Assembly: GCA_024698045.1 (NCBI GenBank)
Contig: JAILRS010000040.1
Coordinates: 1 to 64,000 of the forward strand
Reading direction: 5' to 3'
DNA length: 64,000 bases
From: Selenomonadaceae bacterium
GTDB taxonomy: Bacteria > Bacillota > Negativicutes > Selenomonadales > Selenomonadaceae
Shown: one piece after another, positions 35,735-45,893 of the stretch
Layout of the letters: every line of letters starts with the position of its first letter
How positions within the stretch are numbered: position 1 is the stretch's first letter
The notes under the pieces: model-generated
What the model saw: the letters and a program-made list of their open reading frames with translations, nothing else
The model's database searches: none
What the model was told of the DNA's origin: nothing
Translations under genes and position numbers: made by a program

Positions 35735-36475
35735 ATGAAACATAATCAGGCAAAACTATGCACGACACAGGTCGAAAAATTCGGCGTGACGGTCGGCGAT
35801 TTGGTGATATTCGAGGACGTAAATTTTACATTGCATTGCGGAGAATTGACGGCATTAATCGGGACGAACGGCGCGGGCAAATCGACGCTGTTAAAATCGA
35901 TATTGGGCGAAGTGAAACACACGGGACAATTAAACTATTACGATGCGAAGGGCGAACATCTGCGCCCGATAATCGGATACGTGCCGCAGACGCTGAAATT
36001 TGATACGACTTCCCCGACAACGGTATTGGATTTGTTTATGTCATGCTTGACTTCGCGACCGGTGTGGCTGTGCTCATCTGATTTTATCCGCGAAAGAGTG
36101 ACGAAAAATTTGCGGCGCGTGAAGGCAGAACATTTAATCGATAGGAGATTGGGAGCGTTATCGGGCGGCGAATTGCAAAGAGTTTTATTGGCATTGGCAT
36201 TGGATCCGTTACCCGATTTGCTGTTGCTTGACGAACCAATCAGCGGCGTAGACAAAGTAGGCATGAGAATTTTTTATGAACTGGTAGCCGAATTAAAATC
36301 GACGGAAGATATGGCGATACTGTTAATCTCCCATGATTTGGATATGCTGGAACGATTCGCCGATAAAGTTATCTTGCTGAATAAGCGCGTGATGAAAATC
36401 GGTACTGCGCAGGAAGTATTTCAATCGGCGGAAATGAACGAGGTATTTAGCAATCGCCGAATGTTAAACGAATAA
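35735..36475 (+). CDS. ABC transporter ATP-binding protein, ZnuC-like
   Basis: A 246-residue ATPase: Walker A GTNGAGKST (about 43-51), Q-loop in GYVPQTLKF, signature LSGGELQRVLLALAL (about 143-157), Walker B LLLLDEP and the switch His in LISHDLDML. The sequence style, especially YVPQ...F and the spacing to the signature, is that of metal-uptake ATPases such as ZnuC, although its neighbour is an ABC-2 permease. ATG 35735 is six bases after AAGGG; ATG 35729 is in frame but too close. A terminator follows directly. Confidence 0.88.
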   Translation: MKHNQAKLCTTQVEKFGVTVGDLVIFEDVNFTLHCGELTALIGTNGAGKSTLLKSILGEVKHTGQLNYYDAKGEHLRPIIGYVPQTLKFDTTSPTTVLDLFMSCLTSRPVWLCSSDFIRERVTKNLRRVKAEHLIDRRLGALSGGELQRVLLALALDPLPDLLLLDEPISGVDKVGMRIFYELVAELKSTEDMAILLISHDLDMLERFADKVILLNKRVMKIGTAQEVFQSAEMNEVFSNRRMLNE

Positions 36476-36480
36476 AAAAA

Positions 36481-36512
36481 GTCGTCGACTTCGATTGAGC
36501 CGACGATTTTTT
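36481..36512. terminator. terminator between the ABC unit and a convergent gene
   Basis: TCGTCG (36482-36487) pairs with CGACGA (36501-36506), followed by TTTTTT on the plus strand and preceded by an A-run, so it can work in both directions. Confidence 0.75.
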
Positions 36513-36528
36513 ATTGAGAAAATTATTT

Positions 36529-37056
36529 TTAGATGCCGAGCCGATTGTAAAGATATTCGTCAATGACGGGATAATTATCGCTGTTCTTCTTATCGCCGAA
36601 AAATTTCATGTTGTAAGCGGTGACGAAAGCAACTTCGGCGGCATTGGGAATTAACGGATTACCTTCGGCGTGACTGTAATCGCGATTCAAATTCCATTCA
36701 AGCCATTTGCCTTCCTGTTGATAGAAAATAATTTTGTCATCCCAATTGTAACGGAAACGCAAAGTAATTTCGTTGTACACCGTGTAAGGACTGCCCACAT
36801 AAGTTTCGTGTTCACGCCAGTAGTCTTCGGAAAATTCGACTGAAATAATGTTAATGGCAAGCTGATAATCGGGCGGCGCGTATTTTTCCGACATTACGGA
36901 AGTTTTATCGGCATAACGCCCGACACCCATACCGCCGTCAACCAAAATCAATTTGCCGTTCTCGAGCGTCTCGGGATAAATATTTGCCGAAACACTTGTC
37001 GACGTCATCAGCAACATTGTCAGCACCGATAAAACTATTTTTGACAACGCGTTCAT
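36529..37056 (-). CDS. secreted protein of unknown function
   Basis: A 175-residue exported protein. MNALSKIVLSVLTMLLM and a cleavage region STSVSA give a clear signal peptide of about 24 residues. The mature part is rich in Tyr, Asn and aromatic residues (ITLRFRYNWDDKIIFYQQEGKWLEW) and looks beta-rich. I do not recognise the family. Start is ATG 37056 after GGGGAGATG. It lies 21 bp downstream of the ArsB/NhaD-type carrier gene and may be co-transcribed with it. Confidence 0.75.
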   Translation of the reverse strand: MNALSKIVLSVLTMLLMTSTSVSANIYPETLENGKLILVDGGMGVGRYADKTSVMSEKYAPPDYQLAINIISVEFSEDYWREHETYVGSPYTVYNEITLRFRYNWDDKIIFYQQEGKWLEWNLNRDYSHAEGNPLIPNAAEVAFVTAYNMKFFGDKKNSDNYPVIDEYLYNRLGI

Positions 37057-37077
37057 AAAATCATCTCCCCGTAATTT

Positions 37078-38361
37078 TTAGAGATAACGTAAGTAGATGT
37101 AAACGGTGGAAATAATAATCGAAAGAATCATGAGCGGAAAAGCGACCTTCATAAATCCGATAAAGGAAATCGGTCTACCGCGTTGCGCAGCCATGGAGGC
37201 GACTACAACATTTGCGCTTGCTCCGATTAAAGTACCGTTGCCGCCCAAACATGCGCCCAGTGCCAAACTCCACCACATAGGATTTAAATCGGATAAGCCC
37301 ATCGCGCCCATATCCTGTATCAGCGGAATCATTGTGGCGACGAACGGAATATTATCGATAAATGCGGAGGCAATCGAACTCATCCAAAGAATTATCATTG
37401 CCGTCATCGTGACATCGCCGTTGGTTATGTTTATAGCCTCCTGCGCCAACATTTTGATAACGCCTTTGTCCTCGAGTGTGCCGACCAAAATGAACAGACC
37501 GCCGAAGAAGAATATAGCAAGCCATTCGATTTTCCCGAGCATTTTGGCAATCATTTCTTCATTCTTATGGAAAGTAATCAACAGGAGTAAACTTGCGCCC
37601 GTGAGCGCGGCAGTAGCCGATTGCAAGCCCAACATGCCGTGACAGGCGAAAAGACTTATGGTTATCGCCAAAACAAAGAGGCATTTTTTCAGTAAGAGCA
37701 CGTCGGTAATTTGTTCACGTTCATTCAATCGCATGACTTTATCTTGCAGTTCCGGTTTCGTATTCAAATCTTTCCTGTAAATCAAAACCAGAATCAAAAC
37801 GGTAACGACAAAAATCAGACAAGATATCGCCGTCATATTGGCAATGAAATCGCCGAAACTCAATCCTACTTTCGAGCCGATCATAATATTGGGCGGATCT
37901 CCGATTAAAGTTGAGGTGCCGCCGATATTTGAACTGATAATCTGCGCCATCAAAAACGGTTTGACATCAACTTTGAGTTGGGCGGCGATATTGAAAGTAA
38001 TCGGCACGGTAAGCAAAACGGTTGTGACATTATCCAAGAGCGCGGAACAAACGGCTGTTAAAGTACTCAACGCAATCAGTAACGCCAAAGGTTGTGCCTT
38101 GACTTTTTTTGCCGCCCATATCGCCAAAAAGTTAAATAATCCCGTTTCGCTTGTGATGTTGACGATAATCATCATGCCCATAAGCAAACCGATAGTGTTA
38201 AAGTCAATGTGATGAACGGCGGCAGTTTGGTCGATAATGTGCATTAAAATCATCAGCATTGCGCCGAGGAGCGCGACGATTGTGCGATGAACTTTTTCGG
38301 AAATTATTAGCGCGTAAGCAGCCACAAAAATTACAACGGCTACTATCGTCATTGAATCCAT
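37078..38361 (-). CDS. ArsB/NhaD family ion transporter
   Basis: A 427-residue integral membrane protein with about 11-12 helices. The first helices contain EKVHRTIVALLGAMLM, a block widely shared by the ArsB/NhaD/P-protein group, and later SSNIGGTSTLIGDPPNIMIGS (about 145-165) and GNGTLIGASANVV mark the paired re-entrant motifs of this superfamily. Such carriers move anions (arsenite, dicarboxylates) or sodium; the substrate here cannot be told. Start is ATG 38361 after AAGGAGAT. No arsenic genes are nearby. Confidence 0.9.
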   Translation of the reverse strand: MDSMTIVAVVIFVAAYALIISEKVHRTIVALLGAMLMILMHIIDQTAAVHHIDFNTIGLLMGMMIIVNITSETGLFNFLAIWAAKKVKAQPLALLIALSTLTAVCSALLDNVTTVLLTVPITFNIAAQLKVDVKPFLMAQIISSNIGGTSTLIGDPPNIMIGSKVGLSFGDFIANMTAISCLIFVVTVLILVLIYRKDLNTKPELQDKVMRLNEREQITDVLLLKKCLFVLAITISLFACHGMLGLQSATAALTGASLLLLITFHKNEEMIAKMLGKIEWLAIFFFGGLFILVGTLEDKGVIKMLAQEAINITNGDVTMTAMIILWMSSIASAFIDNIPFVATMIPLIQDMGAMGLSDLNPMWWSLALGACLGGNGTLIGASANVVVASMAAQRGRPISFIGFMKVAFPLMILSIIISTVYIYLRYL

Positions 38362-38375
38362 TTGGAATTATCTCC

Positions 38376-38687
38376 TTAGAAAAGTTTCTTATCGGTGACG
38401 GTCAACGTAATTTTTTCGCCGTCGCGTTTGATTTTGAAATTGTAACTCTTGACGCCGGCATTTGACAGTTCAAGTTTGAGCGCGAGTAATTCCCTACCCA
38501 ATTTATCTGTCAGTTCCGATGTAAATCCTGCTTTCGCCAAAGGTGCGGGCGGTGCTTCCGCCTCGGATATCGCGCGAAGTTTTTCTGCCTTCTTCGCCGC
38601 GTTCAGTAATTGTTGTTCGATTGACTCTTCCTCGACGTAATTTTTAATCATATCTTTGTCGGTCAAACCGCGCGGAATTTTTCCCAA
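38376..38687 (-). CDS. hypothetical protein downstream of glnS
   Basis: A 103-residue soluble protein. The first half is Lys/Glu/Ala-rich and probably helical (EEESIEQQLLNAAKKAEKL), and the second ends in a short beta-like segment SYNFKIKRDGEKITLTVTDKK. TTG 38687 is eight bases after AGGAGG. The gene lies 14 bp after glnS and 14 bp before the carrier gene, so the minus-strand genes 40.4-36.5 kb may form one unit. No family is recognised. Confidence 0.72.
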   Translation of the reverse strand: MGKIPRGLTDKDMIKNYVEEESIEQQLLNAAKKAEKLRAISEAEAPPAPLAKAGFTSELTDKLGRELLALKLELSNAGVKSYNFKIKRDGEKITLTVTDKKLF

Positions 38688-38701
38688 TGCAATTACCTCC
38701 T

Positions 38702-40363
38702 TTATTTGTTCTTGACTTTAGCCCAAGTATCTTTCAAACCTACGACGCGATTAAAGACCAATTTATCGGGCGTGGTATCGGGGTCGCTGACGAAATAGCC
38801 CAGGCGCAGGAATTGATAATGTTTGCCCGCGCCGATTAGTTTTACACTAGGTTCAATCAATGCTTGCTTTATGATAAGCGAATCGGGATTGAGTGCGGCA
38901 ATAAAATCTTCGGGAAGATTACCGTTTTCGTCTGTCGTCAAAAGATAATCGTACAATCTTACTTCGGCAGGCAATGCATATTTCGCGCTGACCCAATGAA
39001 TCGTACCCTTGATTTTGCGCCCTGCGGTTGCGCCGCCGCTCTTTGAGGTCGGGTCTATCGTGCAACGCAATTCGATAACTTTGCCGTCGGCATCTTTGAT
39101 AACCTCGTTGCATTTGATGATGTAAGCGTATTTCAGACGAACTTCACCGTCGGGTTTTAAGCGGAAAAACTTTTTGGGCGCGTCCTCCATGAAGTCATCA
39201 CGTTCGATGAAAATTTCGCGCGTGAAGGGTACGAAACGATTACCGCCGTGATTGGGATGATTTTCCGCCGTGAGATATTCGACTGAATTTTCGTCGACAT
39301 TGGTGAAGACAACTTTTAACGGATCGAGCACACACATAACGCGGTCGGCATTTGCATTTAAATCTTCGCGAACACAATGTTCGAGCATAGCGATATCAAC
39401 GAGGCTGTTACTTTTCGCTACGCCGATACGCTCACAGAAATCGCGAATGGCGGCAGGAGTAAATCCACGTCTGCGCAGACCGCACAAAGTAGGCATGCGA
39501 GGATCGTCCCAACCGCGCACATGTTTTTCCTCGACCAGCTGGCGCAATTTTCTTTTGCTGGTAATAGTGTTGGTTAAATCGAGGCGAGCAAATTCGATTT
39601 GGCGCGGACGAGTATTGACATCAAACCCGAGCGATTCAAGGAGCCAATCATAAAACGGGCGATGATCTTCAAACTCCAAAGTACAGACGGAATGAGTAAT
39701 ATTTTCAATCGCGTCGCTCAACGGGTGCGCAAAATCATACATGGGATAAATCAGCCAATCATCGCCGGTACGGTGATGGTGCGTGCGCGTGATTCTGTAG
39801 ATAACGGGATCGCGCATGTTGATATTGGGCGATGCCATGTCAATTTTCGCGCGCAGAACTTTTTCGCCGTCGGCAAATTCGCCGTTCTTCATACGAGTAA
39901 ACAAATCTAAATTCTCTTCGATACTGCGATTGCGATGCGGACTTTCTTTGCCGGGTTCGGTGAGTGTACCGCGGTAAGCGCGAATTTCTTCGGCACTTAA
40001 ATCGTCGACGTAAGCAAGACCGCGTCTAATCAATTCGACGGCGTAATCGTAAAGTTTGCCGAAATAATCCGACGCGAAAAATTTTCTGTCGCCCCAATCA
40101 AAACCGAGCCACTTGATATCTTCCTGAATGGAGTCGACGAATTCAACATCTTCCTTAGTCGGATTGGTATCGTCGAATCTCAAATTGCAAAGACCTTTAT
40201 TTTGAATTGCAAGCCCGAAATTCAAGCAAACAGATTTAGCGTGACCGATATGAAGATATCCGTTAGGCTCGGGCGGAAAACGTGTGCGAATACCTTCGGT
40301 ATATTTTCCCGACTTCAAATCCGATTCGATTTCCTGTTGTACAAAATTTGTCATGTCTGCCAT
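38702..40363 (-). CDS. glnS: glutaminyl-tRNA synthetase
   Basis: A 553-residue class I synthetase that charges tRNA-Gln directly. The HIGH-type motif is [21 protein letters not shown] (about 29-48), the KMSKS-type loop is in [12 protein letters not shown], and the C-terminal anticodon-binding beta-barrels follow. ATG 40363 is chosen because GAGGTGAT is correctly spaced from it; GTG 40375 overlaps that site. Many Bacillota use the GatCAB route instead of GlnRS, so its presence is a useful marker. Confidence 0.95.
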   Translation of the reverse strand: MADMTNFVQQEIESDLKSGKYTEGIRTRFPPEPNGYLHIGHAKSVCLNFGLAIQNKGLCNLRFDDTNPTKEDVEFVDSIQEDIKWLGFDWGDRKFFASDYFGKLYDYAVELIRRGLAYVDDLSAEEIRAYRGTLTEPGKESPHRNRSIEENLDLFTRMKNGEFADGEKVLRAKIDMASPNINMRDPVIYRITRTHHHRTGDDWLIYPMYDFAHPLSDAIENITHSVCTLEFEDHRPFYDWLLESLGFDVNTRPRQIEFARLDLTNTITSKRKLRQLVEEKHVRGWDDPRMPTLCGLRRRGFTPAAIRDFCERIGVAKSNSLVDIAMLEHCVREDLNANADRVMCVLDPLKVVFTNVDENSVEYLTAENHPNHGGNRFVPFTREIFIERDDFMEDAPKKFFRLKPDGEVRLKYAYIIKCNEVIKDADGKVIELRCTIDPTSKSGGATAGRKIKGTIHWVSAKYALPAEVRLYDYLLTTDENGNLPEDFIAALNPDSLIIKQALIEPSVKLIGAGKHYQFLRLGYFVSDPDTTPDKLVFNRVVGLKDTWAKVKNK

Positions 40364-40399
40364 AAAATGTATCACCTCAAAATTATTGACGCTTAAAAT

Positions 40400-41185
40400 T
40401 TACTCGGCAAGTACTGCGTCGACATGCTTGCGAAGAAGTTTGACACCCTCGGCAACGCGTTCATCTTGCGGAAGGTTGCCGACAATTTTTTCTATGTAAC
40501 CGCGTTCGACGATTTTGCGCATCGTCCACGGGAAATTTATATCGTAAAGCCACATCAATCTGACTATTTTCCTATCGCCGTTCGTGCGTATCTTACGATA
40601 ATCCGCCTGTTTGCCCGTAACAAAATTTTCAACGAAATCGGGACTGATATCGGGCGAAAGTTTACCCGAAGACTTAATGAACTGCGGCATCTTGTCGACA
40701 TTTTCCTGCGATAAAAAAGGTTCCAATACACGATAGATATCGAGTTTATCGGCGTCGCGAATTACTTTGGCAAATAAAATTTTTCGTTCGTCATCAGTCT
40801 GCGCGACGGTTTTCTTGTTGTGATTTTGGATAGCGAATTTAACGACGGTAAAATCTTCGGCGGACAGCTCCCCGAAAAATTCCAAGTCGTCGATAACTTT
40901 CAGTGCAAGTTCCGCATGATCTTCCGATTCGGCATCGTTGAAAGTCTTATAGATTTTGTATTGATAGAAACGCCCGACATCATGGAACAATCCGATAATT
41001 TCGGCAAGTTCCGCGTCATGTTTCGACAACCGTAAAAATTTCGCAAGCTCAATGCAATTCGCCGTAACATAGCCGGTATGTTTTTCTTTAATCAAAATTC
41101 CGCGCTGTACTTCGGCATCGTCGGAATAAAAACTTTTCATATATTGCGTCATCCACTCATGCATTCGATTGAGTAATTCGCGCAT
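40400..41185 (-). CDS. HD-domain hydrolase
   Basis: A 261-residue protein with an HD fold: KHTGYVTANCIELAKFL gives the first histidine, GLFHDVGRFYQ (about 70-80) the HD pair, and later IRDADKLDIYR carries the last aspartate. These residues bind two metals in phosphohydrolases of this kind. Start ATG 41185 follows GGAGGTTG; the open frame extends 20 codons further upstream without a ribosome site. It lies 36 bp upstream of glnS in the same direction. Substrate unknown; a nucleotide or phosphomonoester is likely. Confidence 0.85.
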   Translation of the reverse strand: MRELLNRMHEWMTQYMKSFYSDDAEVQRGILIKEKHTGYVTANCIELAKFLRLSKHDAELAEIIGLFHDVGRFYQYKIYKTFNDAESEDHAELALKVIDDLEFFGELSAEDFTVVKFAIQNHNKKTVAQTDDERKILFAKVIRDADKLDIYRVLEPFLSQENVDKMPQFIKSSGKLSPDISPDFVENFVTGKQADYRKIRTNGDRKIVRLMWLYDINFPWTMRKIVERGYIEKIVGNLPQDERVAEGVKLLRKHVDAVLAE

Positions 41186-41450
41186 TGAATCAACCTCCGA
41201 AAAATTATTAATCATAAATATCATAATCGCTTTTGAAAAATTCAAGGCAGATTATACAACCGATTTCCCAATGACGCAATGAAATTAGGAATTGAGAACC
41301 GCGTCGCCGTTGATTTTGAGTAGGGAGAATCAATCTTCGGCGAACAAAAAATTTGAAACGGGCGGCATATCTGTTATAATATCGAAATTGCCGTCAAGGC
41401 GACGGCGAAAGAAAATTGTAACGCTCCCGAAAGGAATGGATGACGAAAAC

Positions 41451-42479
41451 ATGTTATTAACGGATTTCGATTACGAATTACCGGAAGAATTAATAGCGCA
41501 GAAACCGATAGAACCGCGTAACGCGTCGCGGCTGATGGTTTTAAATCCTGCGCAACAAACAATCGAGCACGAAAGATTTTTCAACCTGCGGAAATTTTTA
41601 CGCGTGGGCGATACATTGATATTCAACGACACGCGAGTAATACCGGCAAGATTAATCGGTCAAAAGTCAACGGGTGCGCGCGCCGAAGTTTTTTTGCTGA
41701 GAAGATTAGACGCGTTGACATGGGAAACTTTGGTCAAACCGGGCAGGAAAATAACAGAGGGCGCAGAAATTTTCTTCGGAAATGAATTGAGCTGTAAAAT
41801 AATCGGGCGGACTGATTTCGGCGGTCGCGTGGTGCAATTCAAGTTTGATGGGATATTCGAGGAAATTTTGGATAGATTGGGCGAAACACCTCTGCCGCCG
41901 TACATACATGAAAAACTTGACGACTCGGAACGCTATCAAACGGTTTACAATCGCGAAAGAGGCTCAGCCGCCGCACCAACCGCAGGATTACACTTCACGA
42001 CGGAACAAATGCAGGAGCTGAAAAATTTCGGCGTCAATCTCGGTTTCGTTACATTGCATGTCGGATTAGGAACATTTCGCCCCGTACAGACGGAAACGAT
42101 TGAAGAACATCAAATGCACGAAGAATATTTTTCGGTACCGCAGGAAACAGCAGATTTGATTCGGCGTACGAAGGATAACGGCGGAAGAGTTATAGCGGTC
42201 GGCACAACTTCAATCCGTACATTAGAATCGGCGGCATCAGACGAAAAAAATATCGCGGTCGGTTCAAATTCGACGAAGATTTTTATTTATCCCGGTTACA
42301 AATTCAAAATCGTAGATGCCTTGATAACAAATTTTCATCTGCCGAAATCTACACTGTTAATGTTGGTCAGCGCATTGGCAGGACGTGAATTTATTCTGCG
42401 TGCATATCGTGAGGCGGTCGAACAAAAATATCGATTCTTTTCTTTCGGCGATGCCATGTTCATTAACGGGAAGATTTAA
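41451..42479 (+). CDS. queA: S-adenosylmethionine:tRNA ribosyltransferase-isomerase
   Basis: QueA adds the cyclopentene ring precursor to preQ1 in tRNA, the step after Tgt in queuosine synthesis. Start ATG 41451 gives the family-like N-terminus [15 protein letters not shown] and 342 residues, the standard length; ATG 41436 is in frame with its ribosome site too close. Further blocks are [33 protein letters not shown] and [12 protein letters not shown]. It is followed by tgt after 20 bp. Confidence 0.95.
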   Translation: MLLTDFDYELPEELIAQKPIEPRNASRLMVLNPAQQTIEHERFFNLRKFLRVGDTLIFNDTRVIPARLIGQKSTGARAEVFLLRRLDALTWETLVKPGRKITEGAEIFFGNELSCKIIGRTDFGGRVVQFKFDGIFEEILDRLGETPLPPYIHEKLDDSERYQTVYNRERGSAAAPTAGLHFTTEQMQELKNFGVNLGFVTLHVGLGTFRPVQTETIEEHQMHEEYFSVPQETADLIRRTKDNGGRVIAVGTTSIRTLESAASDEKNIAVGSNSTKIFIYPGYKFKIVDALITNFHLPKSTLLMLVSALAGREFILRAYREAVEQKYRFFSFGDAMFINGKI

Positions 42480-42499
42480 CGAAAAAGGAGCTTGCTTAA

Positions 42500-43630
<1,131 letters not shown>

Positions 43631-43681
43631 TTGTCGGCGGCAAATAACTTGATGTATTTTTTTATCAAAGGAGTTTTCTAA

Positions 43682-43978
43682 ATGAGTAATGAAATGGTCG
43701 CCACACTGGCGAATTTTGGTCCCATAATCTTGATGGTATTGATATTCTACTTCTTGCTGTACAAACCGCAGCAGAAGGCGCGACAGGAACGCGAAACGAT
43801 GTTAGGCAGTTTGAAAGTCGGTGATGAAGTCATAACGATAGGCGGAGTCTTCGGGAAGATTAAAGCTTTGACGGATGAAGTTGTTACGTTGAAGATTGCG
43901 GATAACGTTGAAATAAAAATCGCGCGCTCCTCGATAAACGGAGTGAATACCGAAGAGAAAGAGACCGCCCAAAGTTAA
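43682..43978 (+). CDS. yajC: preprotein translocase subunit YajC
   Basis: A 98-residue single-span protein associated with the SecDF complex. One membrane helix (about 10-28, ILMVLIFYFLLYKPQQK) is followed by a soluble domain with LKVGDEVITIGGVFGKI and the usual EIKIARSSI strand. Start is ATG 43682 after AAAGGAG. secD and secF, which often follow, are not here; a folate enzyme gene comes next with one base between. Confidence 0.93.
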   Translation: MSNEMVATLANFGPIILMVLIFYFLLYKPQQKARQERETMLGSLKVGDEVITIGGVFGKIKALTDEVVTLKIADNVEIKIARSSINGVNTEEKETAQS

Positions 43979-43979
43979 A

Positions 43980-44546
43980 ATGGAATCTACTTTATCGGAG
44001 AGAAAAAAATTTTTGCGACGTGAAATGTTGTCGCGGAGAAAAACAATTTCACTCGACGAACGCGACAAAATAAGTCGTGTCCTCGTCGAGAAATTTTTAT
44101 CTGCGGAAATATATCGCGCGTCGAAAGTGATAATGGCATACGCGTCGACGCCCGAAGAAATTCAGTTAGAAAAATTATTCGTCGAGTGTTTGGCAGACGG
44201 AAAAATTTTGGCGATACCGTTGATAGTCGGTAAGGGCGAAATGCAAGCAGTAATTGTGCCGAATATGGAATCGTTGGAAGTCGGCGCGTTTAACATAATG
44301 ACTGTCAAAAAAGATTGCAGGAAAATCATCGAACCTGCGCAGATTGATTGTGTAATAGTCCCCGGCGCGGCTTTCGACGTCAACGGGAATCGACTGGGCT
44401 TGGGCGGCGGTTTCTACGACAGATTTTTGCCGCGCGCCGTCAATGCCGTCAAAGTTGCGTTTGCCTATGATTTTCAGGTTGTCGACGATTTACCGACGGA
44501 AATTCACGACGCAAAAGTTGATATTGTCATTACTGCCGCCGATTAA
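43980..44546 (+). CDS. 5-formyltetrahydrofolate cyclo-ligase
   Basis: A 188-residue enzyme that converts 5-formyl-THF to 5,10-methenyl-THF using ATP. KKFLRREMLSRRKTIS at the N-terminus, the substrate segment MAYASTPEEI, and the C-terminal PGAAFDVNGNRLGLGGGFYDRFLP (about 123-146) are typical of the YgfA/MTHFS family. ATG 43980 begins one base after the yajC stop, so it should be translated together with yajC. Confidence 0.93.
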   Translation: MESTLSERKKFLRREMLSRRKTISLDERDKISRVLVEKFLSAEIYRASKVIMAYASTPEEIQLEKLFVECLADGKILAIPLIVGKGEMQAVIVPNMESLEVGAFNIMTVKKDCRKIIEPAQIDCVIVPGAAFDVNGNRLGLGGGFYDRFLPRAVNAVKVAFAYDFQVVDDLPTEIHDAKVDIVITAAD

Positions 44547-44555
44547 TTCCGAATC

Positions 44556-44780
44556 ATGAGCGGAACATTTGATTATTTTGGGAGATTATCCCATCTCGAT
44601 TACACGGCGAAACTTACCGCGGAACGAATCGGCAACAGAAAAATTTTTCATGGTGAAATGATTAGACACGGATTCTGTGCGATTGATATTGAATGGTGGC
44701 ATTTTACACTTAACAACAAACCTTATCCCGACGTGTATTTTACTTTTCCCGTTACTTATTTGAATAAATCCGCCACCTAA
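44556..44780 (+). pseudogene. remnant of a VanX-type D-Ala-D-Ala dipeptidase
   Basis: A 74-codon frame that matches the C-terminal third of VanX/DdpX dipeptidases: GTFDYFGRLSHLDY, NRKIFHGEMIRHGF, then the catalytic EWWHF and a closing PYPDVYFTFPV. The EWWHF block holds the general base Glu and one zinc His. The earlier half, with the other zinc His and Asp, is missing because the folate gene ends only 9 bp before. It is therefore read as a decayed fragment. The frame itself is intact, so some expression cannot be ruled out. Confidence 0.75.
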
Positions 44781-44870
44781 AATTAATTGACATGTCATAT
44801 GTGGCGGACGAAAATTTTGCTTAAATCATGAGTAACATTTAAAGATATCATCAACAAAAATGTTATAGAC

Positions 44871-44910
44871 TTGACAAAAGAACTGTCGTGTATTATATTA
44901 CGCGACAGTT
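44871..44910 (+). promoter_or_regulatory. promoter overlapped by a 10-bp inverted repeat
   Basis: TTGACA (44871-44876), a 17-bp spacer and TATATT (44894-44899). The -10 box lies in the 10-bp gap of the inverted repeat AACTGTCGTG (44881-44890) / CGCGACAGTT (44901-44910). The repeat may be an operator, or, because TTTTTG follows it, a terminator for upstream transcripts. Confidence 0.7.
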
Positions 44911-45142
44911 TTTGATTTAATTTTTTTCAAGTCGTTTCATGACTTATTCATTACAGTATGAGATAATGACCAACGTTGAGCGTTCAGTTAATATGATTTT
45001 TAGATGATACGCTCAAAATGTTACTAATAACGATGATAAAATTTTTGTTCCGATTGAAAGGGGGAAGGCTGCTCCGAAGCAAAGAGGCGATTCAATGAAT
45101 CGGCCTGCTCGGGACGCGACAAGATGTTGCGTAGGCGGCGGA
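44911..45142 (+). other. structured leader before the 3D-domain gene
   Basis: About 230 bases lie between the promoter and the start codon. The first 140 are AT-rich. The last 90 are GC-richer and fold locally: CGATT-CAATG-AATCG (45091-45105) and CGCGACA-AGA-TGTTGCG (45116-45132), preceded by GAAAGGGGG. This could be a riboswitch or other leader element; I could not match it to a known class. Confidence 0.4.
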
Positions 45143-45811
45143 ATGATGAAGCGTAACTTAATAGAGAAATTTAGTGGTTTTAACAAGAAACTTTTGATGT
45201 GTTTGATGATTGGTTCACTTGCCTTTCTGAATACAGGTTTCACGGACAAGGCAAAAGCCACAACACTCAAAGAAAGTGTAGCAATTCAAACGGAAAAATC
45301 CAATGCAAGTGTAGAAAAAGATACATTGATTGATAAAGACGGTAACAAAGAAATTACCAAAGAACACATGGCGAAGACGCTCGGTCAAGTCGTAGAAGAA
45401 ACAATGGTGCAGTATAATGAGATGATTGAAAGAGAAAAAGAGGCTCAAGCGGCTCAGCAAGTGTCAACGGTGCAAGAGATACAGGAGCCTGTAGGAAATG
45501 TAGTTGATACGGGTTACGGCGCATTGCCTTACAGCTACGCGATTGACATGGAAGCAACGGCCTATCTTCCTTCCGATGGCGGCGGCAGCGGAATAACTGC
45601 CACAGGTATTCAAGCTACTTACGGTGTTGTTGCGGTGGATCCGGGCGTAATACCGTTGGGCACAAGAGTTTATATCCCCGGTTACGGTGAAGCTTTGGCG
45701 GCAGATACCGGCGGCGCGATTTACGGCAACAGAATCGATTTGTGCATGGAAAGTTATAATGAGGCGATGCAATTCGGGCGTCGCACGGTTACCGTTTTTG
45801 TTCTAGAATAA
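45143..45811 (+). CDS. secreted 3D-domain cell-wall protein
   Basis: A 222-residue exported protein. A basic start and hydrophobic stretch (LLMCLMIGSLAFL) form a signal peptide. After a charged, Gln-rich, helical linker (about 75-125) comes the 3D domain, named for three aspartates: AVDPGVIPLGTRVYIPG (about 168-184) and AADTGGAIYGNRIDLC. 3D domains occur in lytic transglycosylases of the MltA type and in YuiC/YocH-like wall proteins. ATG 45143 is chosen, since the frame extends upstream into the leader. A wall-remodelling role is inferred from the domain. Confidence 0.86.
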   Translation: MMKRNLIEKFSGFNKKLLMCLMIGSLAFLNTGFTDKAKATTLKESVAIQTEKSNASVEKDTLIDKDGNKEITKEHMAKTLGQVVEETMVQYNEMIEREKEAQAAQQVSTVQEIQEPVGNVVDTGYGALPYSYAIDMEATAYLPSDGGGSGITATGIQATYGVVAVDPGVIPLGTRVYIPGYGEALAADTGGAIYGNRIDLCMESYNEAMQFGRRTVTVFVLE

Positions 45812-45848
45812 ATTCGATTAGATAACAATGATTTGGAACTATATAAAA

Positions 45849-45870
45849 GCCTCGACAAAAGTGTCGGGGC
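45849..45870 (+). terminator. weak terminator after the 3D gene
   Basis: GCCTCGACA (45849-45857) pairs with TGTCGGGGC (45862-45870), leaving a four-base loop. The tail TAATTTATTA has few T's in a row. Confidence 0.6.
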
Positions 45871-45893
45871 TAATTTATTATGAGAGGGCGGCA

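Noticed and set aside
37078-38361. An arsenic-resistance operon
   Set aside because: The carrier shares the ArsB/NhaD fold, but there is no arsR, arsA or arsC nearby and the family has many substrates.
45055-45142. Cyclic di-AMP (ydaO-type) riboswitch
   Set aside because: The folded part is only about 90 bases and lacks the conserved blocks of that class as I know them.
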